Of a stretch of 64,000 nt of DNA, positions 53,692 to 63,703 are shown piece by piece. Within the stretch, counting starts at the first letter, position 1; every line of letters starts with the position of its first letter. The translations under genes were made by a program, and so were the position numbers. The stretch spans positions 1 to 64,000 of the forward strand of contig NZ_VTQX01000008.1 in NCBI RefSeq assembly GCF_008764295.1, in the 5' to 3' direction. Source of the stretch: Bacillus methanolicus (GTDB lineage: Bacteria; Bacillota; Bacilli; Bacillales; Cytobacillaceae). Below the pieces are notes generated by a model that worked only from the letters and a program-made list of their open reading frames with translations, had not been told where the DNA came from and did no database searches.

Positions 53692-54585
53692 TTAAACTTT
53701 CAAGAACTTTCTTACGGACATAACACTTCCCCAAATCCCGATGAGTGCACCTAATAACACTAGTAAACCGCCTACTTGGAACATAAACGGATTAAATTCC
53801 AGCAGTTGGATAAAATGTCCTTGAAGCTTAGATGAAATATACTCATAGGAATAGCGATAGATCATGCTAATGAAGGAAATCGGGATGACTGAACCTAAAA
53901 TCCCTAACATGAGCCCCTCCATAAAGAAAGGCCAGCGAATAAATGAATTGGTCGCACCTACCAGCTTCATAATCTCAATTTCTTTTCGTCTCGCAACAAT
54001 CGTAATTTTAATTGTATTTGAGATTAAGAACATCGCTGTAAATAATAGACCAACAATTAAAACTAAACCAACGTTTCTACTTGTTTTAATAAAGGAAAAT
54101 AGTTTCTCGACGTCATCTTGTCCATATCGTACTTTAAAGGCAAAATCGAGTTTCTCTATTTTTTTTGCAACACTCTCTAAATGCTCAGGCTGTTTTGTTT
54201 TGACGATAAACACATCGTATAAGGGATTATCCTGCTCAAAAAGCTTAAAAGCTTCCCCTTCCTCACCAAGGCTAGAAATCAAGTTATTAAGTTCATCTTC
54301 TTTCGGTGAATAAACGACAGAATCCACCTCAGAGATTTTTTCAATATTGTTTTTTAAAGCGTCCTGATCTTCCTTCGTTGCAGCAATATCAATGTGAACC
54401 CGAATGCTAACATCCTCTTCAATATCGGTTGCTACTTTATTTAAGTTCATCATGATGACGAAGAATACACCTACAAGCAATAACGTCACTGTCACAGCAC
54501 TTACGGATGCAAATGTCATCCAGCCGTTACGCGCAAGATTCCTTAAGCTCTCCTTCATATGTCGGCGAAGTGTCCTAGCTTTCAT
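53692..54585 (-). CDS. ftsX: Cell division ABC transporter permease FtsX
   Basis: About 297 residues. One N-terminal helix after RNLARNGWMTFASVSAVTVTL, an external loop (about 50-165), then three helices with the MacB/FtsX core (ATNSFIRWPFFMEGLMLGILG). The external loop is the expected hydrolase-binding part. ATG 54585 overlaps the ftsE end by 11 bp, with GAGGTG upstream. It works with FtsE to switch on wall hydrolases. Confidence 0.94.
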   Translation of the reverse strand: MKARTLRRHMKESLRNLARNGWMTFASVSAVTVTLLLVGVFFVIMMNLNKVATDIEEDVSIRVHIDIAATKEDQDALKNNIEKISEVDSVVYSPKEDELNNLISSLGEEGEAFKLFEQDNPLYDVFIVKTKQPEHLESVAKKIEKLDFAFKVRYGQDDVEKLFSFIKTSRNVGLVLIVGLLFTAMFLISNTIKITIVARRKEIEIMKLVGATNSFIRWPFFMEGLMLGILGSVIPISFISMIYRYSYEYISSKLQGHFIQLLEFNPFMFQVGGLLVLLGALIGIWGSVMSVRKFLKV

Positions 54586-55261
54586 ATCCGTAATCACCTC
54601 GCTGCTCATCACGGATTATCTGTCCATTTTCAATGGCAATTACGCGATGTCTGATTGTATTTACAATTTCTTTATTATGAGTGGCCATCAAAATCGTAGT
54701 TCCTCTAGTATTAATCTCTTCAAAAATTTTCATAATCTCCCATGAAGTATCCGGATCGAGGTTACCAGTTGGTTCATCAGCGATCACAACCTTCGGAGAA
54801 TTAACGATTGAACGGGCAATCGAGACCCGTTGTTGTTCTCCTCCAGAAAGTTCTGTCGGAAGCATTCTTGCTTTATGCTTTAAATTAACAAGCTCCAAAG
54901 TTTCCATTACACGCTTTTTAATATATTTAGGCTGCTCTTCGATTACGTCCAAAGCAAAGGCAACATTTTCATAAACAGTTAATTTCGGCAACAATTTAAA
55001 ATCTTGGAAAACAACGCCTAATTGGCGGCGAAAATGAGGGATTTTACTTTCCTTCAGCTTCCCTAAATTCACACCGTTAATCATGATCGTCCCTTTGCTA
55101 GGCTTTTCCTCTCGATACATCATTTTGATAAAAGTAGATTTACCAGCTCCACTTGGACCTACTACATATACAAATTCCCCTTGATTGATACGAACGCTGA
55201 TTCCACTAACAGCGACGACACCATTCGGGTACTTTTTATACACATCTTCCATTTCAATCAT
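54575..55261 (-). CDS. ftsE: Cell division ABC transporter ATPase FtsE
   Basis: 228 residues. Walker A GPSGAGKSTF, Q-loop FQDFKLL, signature LSGGEQQRVSIARS, Walker B VVIADEPTGNLD, and H-loop ATHNKEIV. The ATPase half of FtsEX, bound to the membrane through FtsX. AAGGGTG lies upstream of ATG 55261. Confidence 0.96.
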   Translation of the reverse strand: MIEMEDVYKKYPNGVVAVSGISVRINQGEFVYVVGPSGAGKSTFIKMMYREEKPSKGTIMINGVNLGKLKESKIPHFRRQLGVVFQDFKLLPKLTVYENVAFALDVIEEQPKYIKKRVMETLELVNLKHKARMLPTELSGGEQQRVSIARSIVNSPKVVIADEPTGNLDPDTSWEIMKIFEEINTRGTTILMATHNKEIVNTIRHRVIAIENGQIIRDEQRGDYGYES

Positions 55262-56013
55262 CTATATCACCCTTCAGGTACTTTCTATAATATTTATAAA
55301 CATTCACATTATTTTTGTTCTTTTTTGTAGCCAAACCCATTATAACATCATATTTTGTCGATAACCCTTTAAAAAATATTACATTTTCTTTTCAAAGTGG
55401 GAAAAATCCTATTTTTTTACAAAAAAGAAGGATTTTTGCACTAAAATTTCCAGTTGGACACCGTCTATTTTACCTAGTTTCGGTGAATTTTAATGGGAAA
55501 ATTGGCGAATATTGGATGTGGCAAAGAGAGGGTTCCTCGAAAAATGGAGGATTCTCACTCATTTTATTACGAAGAGATGATTAAATTATGCTTGATTTTA
55601 TTAAAGATGCAAGCTCCTTGCTCATCGCCTAATGGCCTGTTTTTTCGATAGTTACGATGACTTATCGGATCAGACGACAGGCGCTGGAGTTCGATGTACA
55701 ATGGCGAAAGCACCTTTTTCTGCCTTACAAATTTTCGCGAGCTTCGACCGAGATAAAGGAAAAGGTTACTGATTTTTTACTGGATCGGAAGTTTGTTAGG
55801 GTTAGATGTAGAAAAAAGTGAGGGGCCTTTAAACAATGGCTTGGTGCTTCGATGATCATTCTTAGAAGCTTTCCATAGTGTTCATCATCATGTAGGCTTG
55901 CCATTGCTTGATGTGATCTACCGTTTTGTAAACGATCAAAAAAGCAAGCAAAGAAAAAAAGATTCCCTTTTCTTTGCTTGCTCAAGTCTATCGATATCTT
56001 TCAGTGCCTAACT
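55262..56013. other. Region with a probable decayed gene
   Basis: About 750 bp. On the plus strand around 55640-55960 there is readable protein-like sequence in changing frames (ALEFDVQWRKHLFLPYKFSR, then GLDVEKSEGPLNNGLVLR, a TGA stop, then SFLEAFHSVHHHVGLPLLD). This suggests a small gene lost by at least one frameshift and one stop. I do not recognise the family. The rest is AT-rich upstream DNA of ftsE. Confidence 0.4.
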
Positions 56014-56424
56014 TTATTTCATATCTGCCAGCCATTCAGCGACCGCTGAAGCTTCTTCACCTTTCAACTGGCCTCCTGGCATGATTCCAATTCCATCAAG
56101 AATAATTTGCTCAATTTCCTCTTTTGACATGTTTGCACCGATTTGAGTTAGCTCAGGACCTACGCCACCAGTTAAATCTCCACCATGACAAGTCGAACAT
56201 TTTTGAGCGTAAGATTTTTCATAGTCAACACTGACAACTTCTTCTTCATCGCCTGCTTGCTCATTAGAATCATCATTTGTATTTGTTTCCGCATTGTTGT
56301 TAGTTTCAGTCGTTGTGTCTGTATTGTTACCTCCATCATTTTTTTCACTCTGTAAAGTGAAAAACACCAAAGCGATCAATACGATAATAAGTGCTGCTAA
56401 TACTGCTAGATGCTGTTTCTTCAA
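56014..56424 (-). CDS. Membrane-anchored cytochrome c (c550-type)
   Basis: About 136 residues. One N-terminal membrane helix (about 7-25), an Asn/Thr/Asp/Glu-rich spacer, and a small cytochrome c domain (about 68-136) with heme site CSTCHGG and a distal Met in IMPGGQLKG. It carries electrons outside the membrane. TTG 56424 follows GGGGGAG. The heme region DLTGGVGPELTQIGA is almost the same as in the next cytochrome, so the two are tandem paralogues. Confidence 0.88.
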   Translation of the reverse strand: MKKQHLAVLAALIIVLIALVFFTLQSEKNDGGNNTDTTTETNNNAETNTNDDSNEQAGDEEEVVSVDYEKSYAQKCSTCHGGDLTGGVGPELTQIGANMSKEEIEQIILDGIGIMPGGQLKGEEASAVAEWLADMK

Positions 56425-56568
56425 TGACAACTCCCCCTAAATTCTGTGAAAATAACATGATTTCCTCTCTATATTATAAAAAAGCCACTTATGCTTTAGG
56501 ACGTAAATTTGTAGCAATTTAGTGAACTTATTCTTTTCTTATAATTGTTATAATCTGCATCTTTCTAT

Positions 56569-56608
56569 AAAAAAACGTTCTGTCTATTAAGAGGCAGAAC
56601 GTTTTTTA
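56569..56608 (-). terminator. Terminator of the cytochrome c551 gene
   Basis: AAAAAACGTTCTG ... CAGAACGTTTTTT, perfect stem just after the stop at 56612. Confidence 0.92.
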
Positions 56609-56611
56609 CAA

Positions 56612-56944
56612 TTATTTTTTTGCTGCAAGCCAATCGGCTAGTGCATCTGCTTCTTCATCAGAAACATTCTGAGCGGCCATTGAGCCTCTTCCATTGACAA
56701 TAACATCCTTGATTTCGTCAGCTGATAAATGTCCTCCAGCTGCTGTTAGGTCTGGACCAACTCCACCAGTCAAATCCCCACCATGACAAGCAACACAGCC
56801 TTTTTCATTATAAATCTGCTCTGCATCCACACTTGCAGTTTCTTCATTACCACCTGTATTGTCCTTAGCTTCATCATCTCCGCCGCCACAAGCAGCCAAT
56901 ACTAATGAAGTACCCATCAATAGTGCAAGAAGTTTCTTCTTCAA
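56612..56944 (-). CDS. cccB: Cytochrome c551 lipoprotein CccB
   Basis: About 110 residues. Lipoprotein signal with lipobox LAAC, Gly/Asp/Asn/Glu-rich spacer, then a cytochrome c domain (about 43-110) with heme site CVACHGG and a distal Met in GSMAAQNVS. It matches CccB, a membrane-anchored c551 that passes electrons to the terminal oxidase. TTG 56944 follows GAGGGGGCG; a longer reading to 57022 overlaps the YitT gene and is rejected. Confidence 0.9.
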   Translation of the reverse strand: MKKKLLALLMGTSLVLAACGGGDDEAKDNTGGNEETASVDAEQIYNEKGCVACHGGDLTGGVGPDLTAAGGHLSADEIKDVIVNGRGSMAAQNVSDEEADALADWLAAKK

Positions 56945-56996
56945 TTGCAACGCCCCCTCAGGTAAATAATACATATACGGCATAATTATACCAATT

Positions 56997-57857
56997 CTAA
57001 ACTCGTTTGAAACCCTCTCCAAGCACCTCTGCTGCGTCCATTACAACGACAAATGCTGTCGGATCAATGCTTTTCACCAATTGTTTCAATTTTGTGAACT
57101 CCGTTTGATCGACGACACACATTAGGATCGGCCTTTCTTGATCCGTATAACCACCGTATGCTGATAGTTTTGTCACACCTCTATCAATTTTATTCAAAAT
57201 TCCTTCACGAACTTCTTGCTGCTGATTGGTAATGACCATAACCATTTTCGACCTACCCCAGCCAATCTGCACTAAATCAATGGTTTTACTCGTAACGTAA
57301 AGACCGATCAAAGCATACAAACCTCTTTCAATGTCAAAGACCGTCGCTGCTGTTAAGACAATCAGTCCATCAATCATGGCCACACATGTGCCAAGAGAAA
57401 GACCCGTAAATTTATGAATGATCTGCGCCGCTAAATCGGTTCCCCCTGTCGAGCCTTTACCACGAAAAACAATGCCAAGTCCGAGCCCGACACCAATTCC
57501 GCCAAATAAGGAAGCCAGCAAGGGATCGTTCGTCCAAGGCTCTAAATCTTTCGATAAAAAGACGATAAACGGCAGAAAGATCGTACCGATCAACGTCTTT
57601 AAACCATACTGCTTTCCTAAAAAAACGACTCCGGCTATAAATAAAGGAATATTAAATGCCCACTGTACATACGCAGGTTCCCAGTTAAAGACCGCATCCG
57701 TTATTGTACTAATTCCGCTTACTCCACCAGATGCTACTCGATTGGGAAGCAAAAATAAATTAAAAGAAAGGGCGATTGCCGCAGAACCGATTAAAATATA
57801 TATGTATTCAAGTGCTTTCTCCCATTTCGGATTGTTTGCATTTGTTCTTTTACGCAT
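56997..57857 (-). CDS. yvjA: YitT-family membrane protein (YvjA-like)
   Basis: 286 residues. Five or six membrane helices (about 15-200, with GSAAIALSFNLFLLPNRVASGG and GGTDLAAQIIHKFTG) and a C-terminal soluble DUF2179 domain (about 205-286, KLSAYGGYTDQERPILMCVVDQTE). Family members are of unknown transport function. The position between prfB and cccB matches yvjA of B. subtilis. AAAGGAG lies upstream of ATG 57857. Confidence 0.88.
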   Translation of the reverse strand: MRKRTNANNPKWEKALEYIYILIGSAAIALSFNLFLLPNRVASGGVSGISTITDAVFNWEPAYVQWAFNIPLFIAGVVFLGKQYGLKTLIGTIFLPFIVFLSKDLEPWTNDPLLASLFGGIGVGLGLGIVFRGKGSTGGTDLAAQIIHKFTGLSLGTCVAMIDGLIVLTAATVFDIERGLYALIGLYVTSKTIDLVQIGWGRSKMVMVITNQQQEVREGILNKIDRGVTKLSAYGGYTDQERPILMCVVDQTEFTKLKQLVKSIDPTAFVVVMDAAEVLGEGFKRV

Positions 57858-58040
57858 TTTTACAATTTCTCCTTTTGCTTAGGATATCTCAGATGTGAAT
57901 GGATCATGCTGTCAGTGAGTATATCATGAGGGGAAATTGCTGTAAACGCTATTGTAGTAACGTTTTAATGGGATAAAACTTGTTGATCGAACACTGCTTT
58001 TTGATTTAGACAAGAAAGCCGATATGCCGCAACTATGTGT

Positions 58041-58476
58041 ATTTCGGCGTTTTTTTAGATATATCGGCGAAATATGAATTTTATCGGCGGTTTTCACGAT
58101 TATATCGGCGAATAAGCGTTTTTATCGGCGTTTTTCCGATTATATCGGCGAATAAGCGTTTTTATTGACGTTTTCACGATTATATCGGCGAATAAGCGTT
58201 TTTATCGGCGTTTTCACGATTATATCGGCGAATAAGCATTTTTATCGGCGTTTTCACGATTATATCGGCAAAAAAGCGTTTTTATCGGCGTTTTCACGAT
58301 TATATCGGCGAAAAAGCGTTTTTATCGGCGTTTTTCCGATTATATCGGCGAAAAAGCATTTTTATCGGTGTTTTCACGATTATATCGGCGAAAAAGCGTT
58401 TTTATCGGCGTTTTCACGATTATATCGGCGAATAAGCATTTTTTTCGGCGTTTTCACGATTATATCGGCGAAAAAC
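58041..58476. repeat. Tandem array of TATCGGCG every 20 bp (40-bp units)
   Basis: About eleven 40-bp units, each two 20-bp half-units: TATATCGGCGAAWAAGCGTT and TTTATCGGCGTTTTCACGAT. The core TATCGGCG (with a few one- or two-base variants) occurs about 22 times, at 20-bp steps from 58042 to 58463. All copies face the same way. The plus strand happens to be open for a repetitive peptide, but changes are not codon-like, so it is non-coding. It lies between prfB and the YitT gene. Confidence 0.9.
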
Positions 58477-58535
58477 AAATATCCTTATTCAATTTGAACT
58501 CCATTTCCCCATGCAAATCTCTCTTTTGGGATGGA

Positions 58536-58627
58536 TATCAGTCTTTACTTCATTTTATCGGTCTTAAATTAAATATATCGGTCTTTACTTCATTTTATCG
58601 GTCTTTATCGCTATATATCGGTCTTCG
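58536..58627. repeat. Sister array TATCGGTC every 20 bp
   Basis: Five cores TATCRGTC at 58536, 58556, 58576, 58596 and 58616, exactly 20 bp apart, with alternating flanks TTTTATCGG and ATATATCGG. It follows the larger TATCGGCG array and shares TATCGG and the 20-bp step. Confidence 0.85.
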
Positions 58628-58632
58628 CACTT

Positions 58633-58659
58633 AAAAACCCCCACGAAGTCGTGAGGGTT
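58633..58659 (-). terminator. Terminator of prfB
   Basis: AACCCCCACGA / TCGTGAGGGTT stem with a T-run on the minus strand, 14 bp after the prfB stop. Confidence 0.85.
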
Positions 58660-58672
58660 CAACAAACAATCA

Positions 58673-59777
58673 TTATAAACTTAATTTCGAACGCAAGTAA
58701 GCATTAATAAATGGATCTAAGTCCCCATCCATCACGCCTTGCACATTTCCGCTCTCTGTATTTGTACGGTGATCCTTGACCATGGAATACGGGTGGAAAA
58801 CGTAAGAGCGAATTTGGCTGCCCCAGCCGATATCCTTTTGCTCGCCGCGAATTTCGGCAAGCTCCGCTTCCTGCTCTTCAATTTTCTTTTGGTAAAGTTT
58901 CGCTTGGAGCATTTTCATCGCTGCTTCACGGTTTTTAATTTGCGAGCGTTCATTTTGACATTGAACGACAACACCTGTTGGCAGATGCGTGATCCGAACT
59001 GCTGAGTCGGTCGTGTTAATGTGCTGACCACCGGCACCAGTGGCGCGGTACGTATCAATTTTTAAATCCTCTGAACGGATTTCGATTTCAATTTCATCAT
59101 TCATTTCCGGCATCACTTCACAAGAGACAAAAGAAGTATGACGGCGCCCAGATGAATCGAAAGGAGAAATTCGCACAAGGCGGTGAACTCCTTTTTCTGC
59201 TTTCAAATAGCCGTAGGCGTTATGACCTTTAATAGCAAGGGTTACACTTTTAATTCCTGCTTCATCACCAGGAAGATAATCCAATGTTTCCACCTTGAAG
59301 CCTTTTTTCTCTGCCCAGCGCGTATACATGCGAAGAAGCATTGAACCCCAGTCTTGAGACTCTGTCCCACCAGCACCGGGATGAAGTTCTAGAATGGCAT
59401 TGTTTTTATCATATGGCTCACTTAATAAAAGCTGAAGCTCATAAGCGTTCATCCGTTTGACTAACTCCTGCATTTCTGTGACAAGCTCTTCACGAAGCTC
59501 CTCATCGTTTTCCTCTTTCACAAGCTCGTAAGTAAGCTCTAGATTTTCAAACGTTTCTGTTAAATCGTAAAACTCATGAACCTGATCCTTCAAACCATTC
59601 GCTTCACTAATGACTGCTTGAGCGCTTTGCTGATCATTCCAAAATTCCGGCTGCAGCATTTCATCCTCAAGCTCGGCAATGCGCGCCTCTTTGTTCTCTA
59701 AGTCAAAGAGACCCCCTAAAGTCCGCTAATTTCTTAGCTGTATTTTCCAATTCATGACGAATATCCGCTAATTCCAT
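58673..59777 (-). CDS. prfB: Peptide chain release factor 2 (programmed +1 frameshift)
   Basis: 367 residues after frameshifting. The first 24 codons start at ATG 59777 (behind GAGGTGAC) and end with CTT TGA; the TGA is at 59703-59705. A Shine-Dalgarno-like AGGGGG lies a few bases before, at 59712-59717, and the ribosome shifts by one base to read CTT-GAC. Typical RF2 motifs: GGQ in [15 protein letters not shown], and the stop-reading SPF in [13 protein letters not shown]2 reads UAA/UGA and controls its own level through this site. The downstream part alone is 58673-59659. Confidence 0.95.
59702..59717 (-). promoter_or_regulatory. prfB +1 frameshift site
   Basis: On the minus strand: AGGGGG, TCT, CTT TGA C. 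The slippery CTT, in-frame TGA and internal ribosome-binding-like sequence are the known RF2 autoregulation signal. Confidence 0.93.
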
Positions 59778-59814
59778 TCATGTCACCTCATAGTTTTTTA
59801 TAAAATCATTTGGC

Positions 59815-59843
59815 AGAAAAAGAGAGCCGGTTCACCGACCCTC
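59815..59843 (-). terminator. Possible terminator of secA
   Basis: GAG-TCGGT / ACCGG-CTC imperfect stem followed by CTTTTTC on the minus strand, between secA and prfB. Confidence 0.5.
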
Positions 59844-59899
59844 CATTTTCCCAAATCACAACATTTCCTTTATGCCAATTTTGCCACAAACGCTCAAAA

Positions 59900-62413
59900 T
59901 TAAGACGTTCTTCCACAGCAATTTTTATATTTTTTGCCGCTGCCGCAAATACATGGATCGTTCCGTCCGACATTAATCGCTTTAACAACTGGTTTTTTCT
60001 TCACTTTTTCGCCATCTTCCTTCGGATTAACCGCTTGACCCTTCGCTACTTCTTCACGCTCAAGGTTATTGCGAATCTCCGCCTTCATCACATACTTCGC
60101 TGCGTCGTCTTCAATAGACATAACCATTTCTTCGAACATAGCAAAGCCTTCTTTATTATATTCACGAAGCGGATCAATTTGACCGTAAGCACGGAGATGA
60201 ATTCCTTGACGAAGCTGATCCATTTGGTCAATATGATCAATCCATTTTGAATCAACTGCGCGCAGAAGCACAACCTTTTCAAACTCACGCATTTGCCCTT
60301 CATCAAGCTGACCTTCTTTTTCATTATAACGCTCTTTCACTTTAGCAAAAATAACGTCAATGATTTCCTCTGTATCCTTGTTGCTGATATCATCAACTGT
60401 TATATCGCCTTCTTGTAAAAGATTTCCGTTTACATAATCAATAATCCCTTGTAGATTCCACGTCTCTCTCTCTTCATCAACTGGTGTAAAAGCCTCCACA
60501 TGACGAGATAATGAACTTAAAATCATATTTTCTAGGATATCGCGTAAATTCTCTGACTCAAGTACTTCATTACGCTGCTTGTAAATGATTTCCCGTTGCT
60601 GACGAAGAACATCATCATAAGATAACAACTGCTTACGTGCATCAAAGTTGTTTCCTTCTACACGTTTTTGTGCAGATTCAACTGCTTTCGAAACCATTTT
60701 ACTTTGAATTGGCTGAGAATCGTCCATACCGAGCCTAGACATCATCGCCTTCATGTTATCTGAGCCGAAACGTCTCATCAATTCATCTTCCATTGAGAGA
60801 TAGAATTGAGTCACCCCAGGGTCGCCTTGACGACCGGAACGACCGCGGAGCTGATTATCAATGCGGCGGCTCTCATGACGTTCCGTACCGATTACCGCTA
60901 AGCCACCAAGGTCTATTACCCCTTCGCCAAGCTTGATATCTGTACCACGACCCGCCATATTTGTAGCAATGGTCACAGCGCCCTTTTCACCGGCATTGGC
61001 AATAATTTCTGCTTCACGCCCATGATTTTTCGCATTTAATACATTGTGATGAATGCCTTTTTTCGTTAAATACTTTGAGATTAATTCCGATGTTTCAATC
61101 GCGACCGTACCAACTAGTACAGGTTGTCCCTTCTTGTTGCGCTCAGCGATATCTTCCACGACAGCTCGGAATTTCCCATCCATTGTTGCATAAATTAAAT
61201 CTGGACGGTCATCACGAGTAACCGGCTTATTGGTTGGAATGGCAATAACATTCATGTTATAAATGTTACGGAATTCCTCTTCCTCCGTTTTTGCCGTACC
61301 GGTCATCCCAGATAACTTCTCATACATGCGGAAATAATTCTGGAACGTGATCGATGCAAGCGTCATGCTTTCATTTTGGATTTCCAAGCCTTCTTTTGCT
61401 TCAATTGCTTGGTGCAGCCCATCACTGTAACGACGCCCTTTCATTAGACGACCAGTAAATTGGTCAACGATCACAATTTCCCCGTCTTGAACGACATAAT
61501 CCACGTCTAAATGCATACTGGCATGCGCTTTTAAAGCTTGACCAATATGATGATTAAGTGCCACATGACGAATATCGAAGAGGTTCTCGATTCCAAACGC
61601 TTTCTCCGCTTTGGAAATTCCATCTTCCGTTAACTGAACCCCTTTTGTTTTTTCGTCATACGTATAATCTTCATCCTGTTTCAATGTGCGCACAAAGGCA
61701 TTCGCTTGAATATATAATGCAGTCGACTTTTGCGCAGAACCAGAAATGATCAATGGCGTTCTCGCTTCATCGATTAAAATGGAGTCAACCTCATCAATAA
61801 CAGCAAAATTCAAAGGACGCTGCACCTTTTGCTCCTTATAAAGGACCATATTGTCGCGAAGGTAATCGAAACCAAGTTCATTATTTGTACTATACGTAAT
61901 GTCACATGCGTACGCTTCTTGCTTTTCTTCTTTCGTAAGCCCATTAGAGTTCAGACCAACAGTCAACCCTAAAAATGTATAGAGCTCACCCATCTCGGTG
62001 GCATCACGGCTTGCTAAATATTCGTTAACAGTCACAACGTGAACACCTTTTCCAGAAAGAGCGTTTAAGTAAACAGGCATCGTCGCCGTTAATGTTTTAC
62101 CTTCCCCGGTCTTCATTTCTGCGATATTTCCTTCATGAAGGGCGATACCCCCCATAAGCTGAACCGGGTATGGATATAAACCTAGCACGCGCTTTGCCGC
62201 TTCACGGACAACGGCAAACGCCTCCGTTAAAAGCTCGTCTAATGTTTCTCCTTTTTGGTAACGGGCTTTGAATTCCTCTGTTTTTGCCCGTAGCTGATCA
62301 TCACTTAAAGCAGCCGTTTCAGAAGCAAGAGCTTCAATTTGCTCACTCATCTTCGTTAACTTCTTTATCTCTCGCTTATTCGGATCAAATACTTTATTTA
62401 ACATTCCAAGCAT
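59900..62413 (-). CDS. secA: Protein translocase ATPase SecA
   Basis: 837 residues, near the usual 841. Motor domain with Walker [13 protein letters not shown]-like [22 protein letters not shown] and the second motor motif [16 protein letters not shown]. The C-terminus has the zinc tail [16 protein letters not shown] (Cys-x-Cys-x8-Cys-Cys), which binds SecB-like partners or ribosomes. It drives preprotein export through SecYEG. GGAGCG lies upstream of ATG 62413. secA-prfB is a standard pair. Confidence 0.97.
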   Translation of the reverse strand: MLGMLNKVFDPNKREIKKLTKMSEQIEALASETAALSDDQLRAKTEEFKARYQKGETLDELLTEAFAVVREAAKRVLGLYPYPVQLMGGIALHEGNIAEMKTGEGKTLTATMPVYLNALSGKGVHVVTVNEYLASRDATEMGELYTFLGLTVGLNSNGLTKEEKQEAYACDITYSTNNELGFDYLRDNMVLYKEQKVQRPLNFAVIDEVDSILIDEARTPLIISGSAQKSTALYIQANAFVRTLKQDEDYTYDEKTKGVQLTEDGISKAEKAFGIENLFDIRHVALNHHIGQALKAHASMHLDVDYVVQDGEIVIVDQFTGRLMKGRRYSDGLHQAIEAKEGLEIQNESMTLASITFQNYFRMYEKLSGMTGTAKTEEEEFRNIYNMNVIAIPTNKPVTRDDRPDLIYATMDGKFRAVVEDIAERNKKGQPVLVGTVAIETSELISKYLTKKGIHHNVLNAKNHGREAEIIANAGEKGAVTIATNMAGRGTDIKLGEGVIDLGGLAVIGTERHESRRIDNQLRGRSGRQGDPGVTQFYLSMEDELMRRFGSDNMKAMMSRLGMDDSQPIQSKMVSKAVESAQKRVEGNNFDARKQLLSYDDVLRQQREIIYKQRNEVLESENLRDILENMILSSLSRHVEAFTPVDEERETWNLQGIIDYVNGNLLQEGDITVDDISNKDTEEIIDVIFAKVKERYNEKEGQLDEGQMREFEKVVLLRAVDSKWIDHIDQMDQLRQGIHLRAYGQIDPLREYNKEGFAMFEEMVMSIEDDAAKYVMKAEIRNNLEREEVAKGQAVNPKEDGEKVKKKPVVKAINVGRNDPCICGSGKKYKNCCGRTS

Positions 62414-63099
62414 CGAATACGCTCCTTTATTTCATAAAGTAAGGCTCTTCTTTCATGTCCTATTTCAATTAAAAAAAAGACTGGCAAAACCCTTCTTTTC
62501 TCAATACTTCCCATCGTCTTATACGTCTTATATTCGTAATTAATATTACCACTTCCACTTTGGGGTGACAACTTTGGTGGGCTTTGAAGGTTCAACGATG
62601 TTCATGAAAAAGCTTTTCTCATGTTCTCCACAACAAAAACGGAGAAATCTCAAGCCTTCAAAGGAAACACCGGTCTAAAAATCTCCCCTCAAAATGGTGC
62701 ACGTTTGCGCAATAGTACGCAAAAAGACTTTTGCTAAACACCAATAAACAATTCAACCGTCTTTTCACCTATGAGCTCATATTCTTTTAGAATAAACATC
62801 TAGTAAAAGCGAGCATTGTAAACTTTCTTTTGGAAAAAACCTTAGCTTTTTCTGGAGGGAGTATTTCATCCTGCTCATTTTCAAAATCAGAAATCCTAAA
62901 ATGAACAAAGCGACAAAGGGGTTATTTAGCACCCACCCTTTGCCTGTTCTTTCGCCTTATCATTATGAATATTGACATCCCACACAAAGAACCTCATATG
63001 ACTGTACCCATCCAGTTAAATGCGCGAAAAAAGTTCCCACCTTAAGGAACACTGGCAAACATACAAAATCCCTCATACAAGAGGGCTAGTTTTTTTAAG
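62414..63099. other. Intergenic region upstream of secA
   Basis: About 690 bp. In B. subtilis the hibernation factor gene hpf lies here; I find no trace of it in either strand. There is a hairpin around 62912-62945 (CAAAGGG...CCCTTTG) and a terminator at 63066-63098. Confidence 0.45.
63066..63098 (-). terminator. Terminator of the small membrane protein gene
   Basis: ATCCCTC...GAGGGCT stem with TTTTTTT on the plus strand and ATTTTG on the minus; just past the stop at 63100. Confidence 0.65.
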
Positions 63100-63261
63100 T
63101 TATTTTCCTTTTAAATATAAAAAAAACTGATACAAACAAAATAGAATCGTTAATGTGATTAAAGCGCGAAAACCATACTGAGGTGGAATGATAAAATACA
63201 CGATCGCTATGGCAAAAACAAATATAAGATATCCTAAATAATACCCTTTCTTAAAGGTCAT
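63100..63261 (-). CDS. Small two-helix membrane protein
   Basis: 53 residues, with two hydrophobic helices (YLIFVFAIAIVYFIIPP and ALITLTILFCLYQFFLYL). ATG 63261 follows GAGGGG at 6 nt; an upstream reading to 63357 lacks a site. I do not recognise a family; such proteins are common in Bacillus. It is monocistronic with a terminator. Confidence 0.6.
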   Translation of the reverse strand: MTFKKGYYLGYLIFVFAIAIVYFIIPPQYGFRALITLTILFCLYQFFLYLKGK

Positions 63262-63703
63262 TTCGAACCCCTCTTTTTGTAAAATTATACCACATAAACC
63301 TTCGCAACTTAATAATATGTACAAGAAATCTTTTATAAATGAATAAATATCTAACACATGTTAGAGTAACAAGGCTACTCTCTAGTACTGCCACTATTGC
63401 CATTGACAGGCACAGGCTTAAAAGGAATAATATGTTCTCACCTTAACAAAGACAGCGTATCGAGACGAAGAAACATGCCAATTAAGCCTTTGTGCTTTTT
63501 TAACCGCTGACACGAGTTGCTGTTTGTCTCAAAGGCGCTGCACCATTGTTGCTCCCATTACTCAGTTTAACGGGCTGACATCATTCAGGGTTTTGAAGAC
63601 TATGGTAGGCTTACTTGGGCATTTATATATAAATACAAGACCTGCTGTCACCTCATACTGATAAATGTTGAAGAGACCGACCATAAAGGTCAGTCTCTTG
63701 TCG
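63262..63703. other. Intergenic region without a gene
   Basis: About 440 bp. It ends with the hairpin at 63671-63698. Nothing else seen. Confidence 0.4.
63671..63698 (-). terminator. Terminator of the C-terminal HTH gene
   Basis: AAGAGACCGACC / GGTCAGTCTCTT stem, five bases after the stop at 63704. Confidence 0.75.

Noticed and set aside
55315-55584. Plus-strand open frame of 89 residues upstream of ftsE
   Set aside because: Starts in the AT-rich promoter region of ftsE with no binding site; no recognisable sequence.
58041-58476. CRISPR array
   Set aside because: The units are near-identical through their whole length, without unique spacers, and no cas genes are present.
58165-58497. Plus-strand open frame of 110 residues with repeated peptide text in the TATCGGCG array
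   Set aside because: It exists because 40-bp units cycle through three frames without stops. There is no ribosome-binding site and base changes do not respect codons.
58673-59659. prfB annotated as starting at 59659
   Set aside because: This leaves out the real start and the frameshift site; the full gene begins at 59777.
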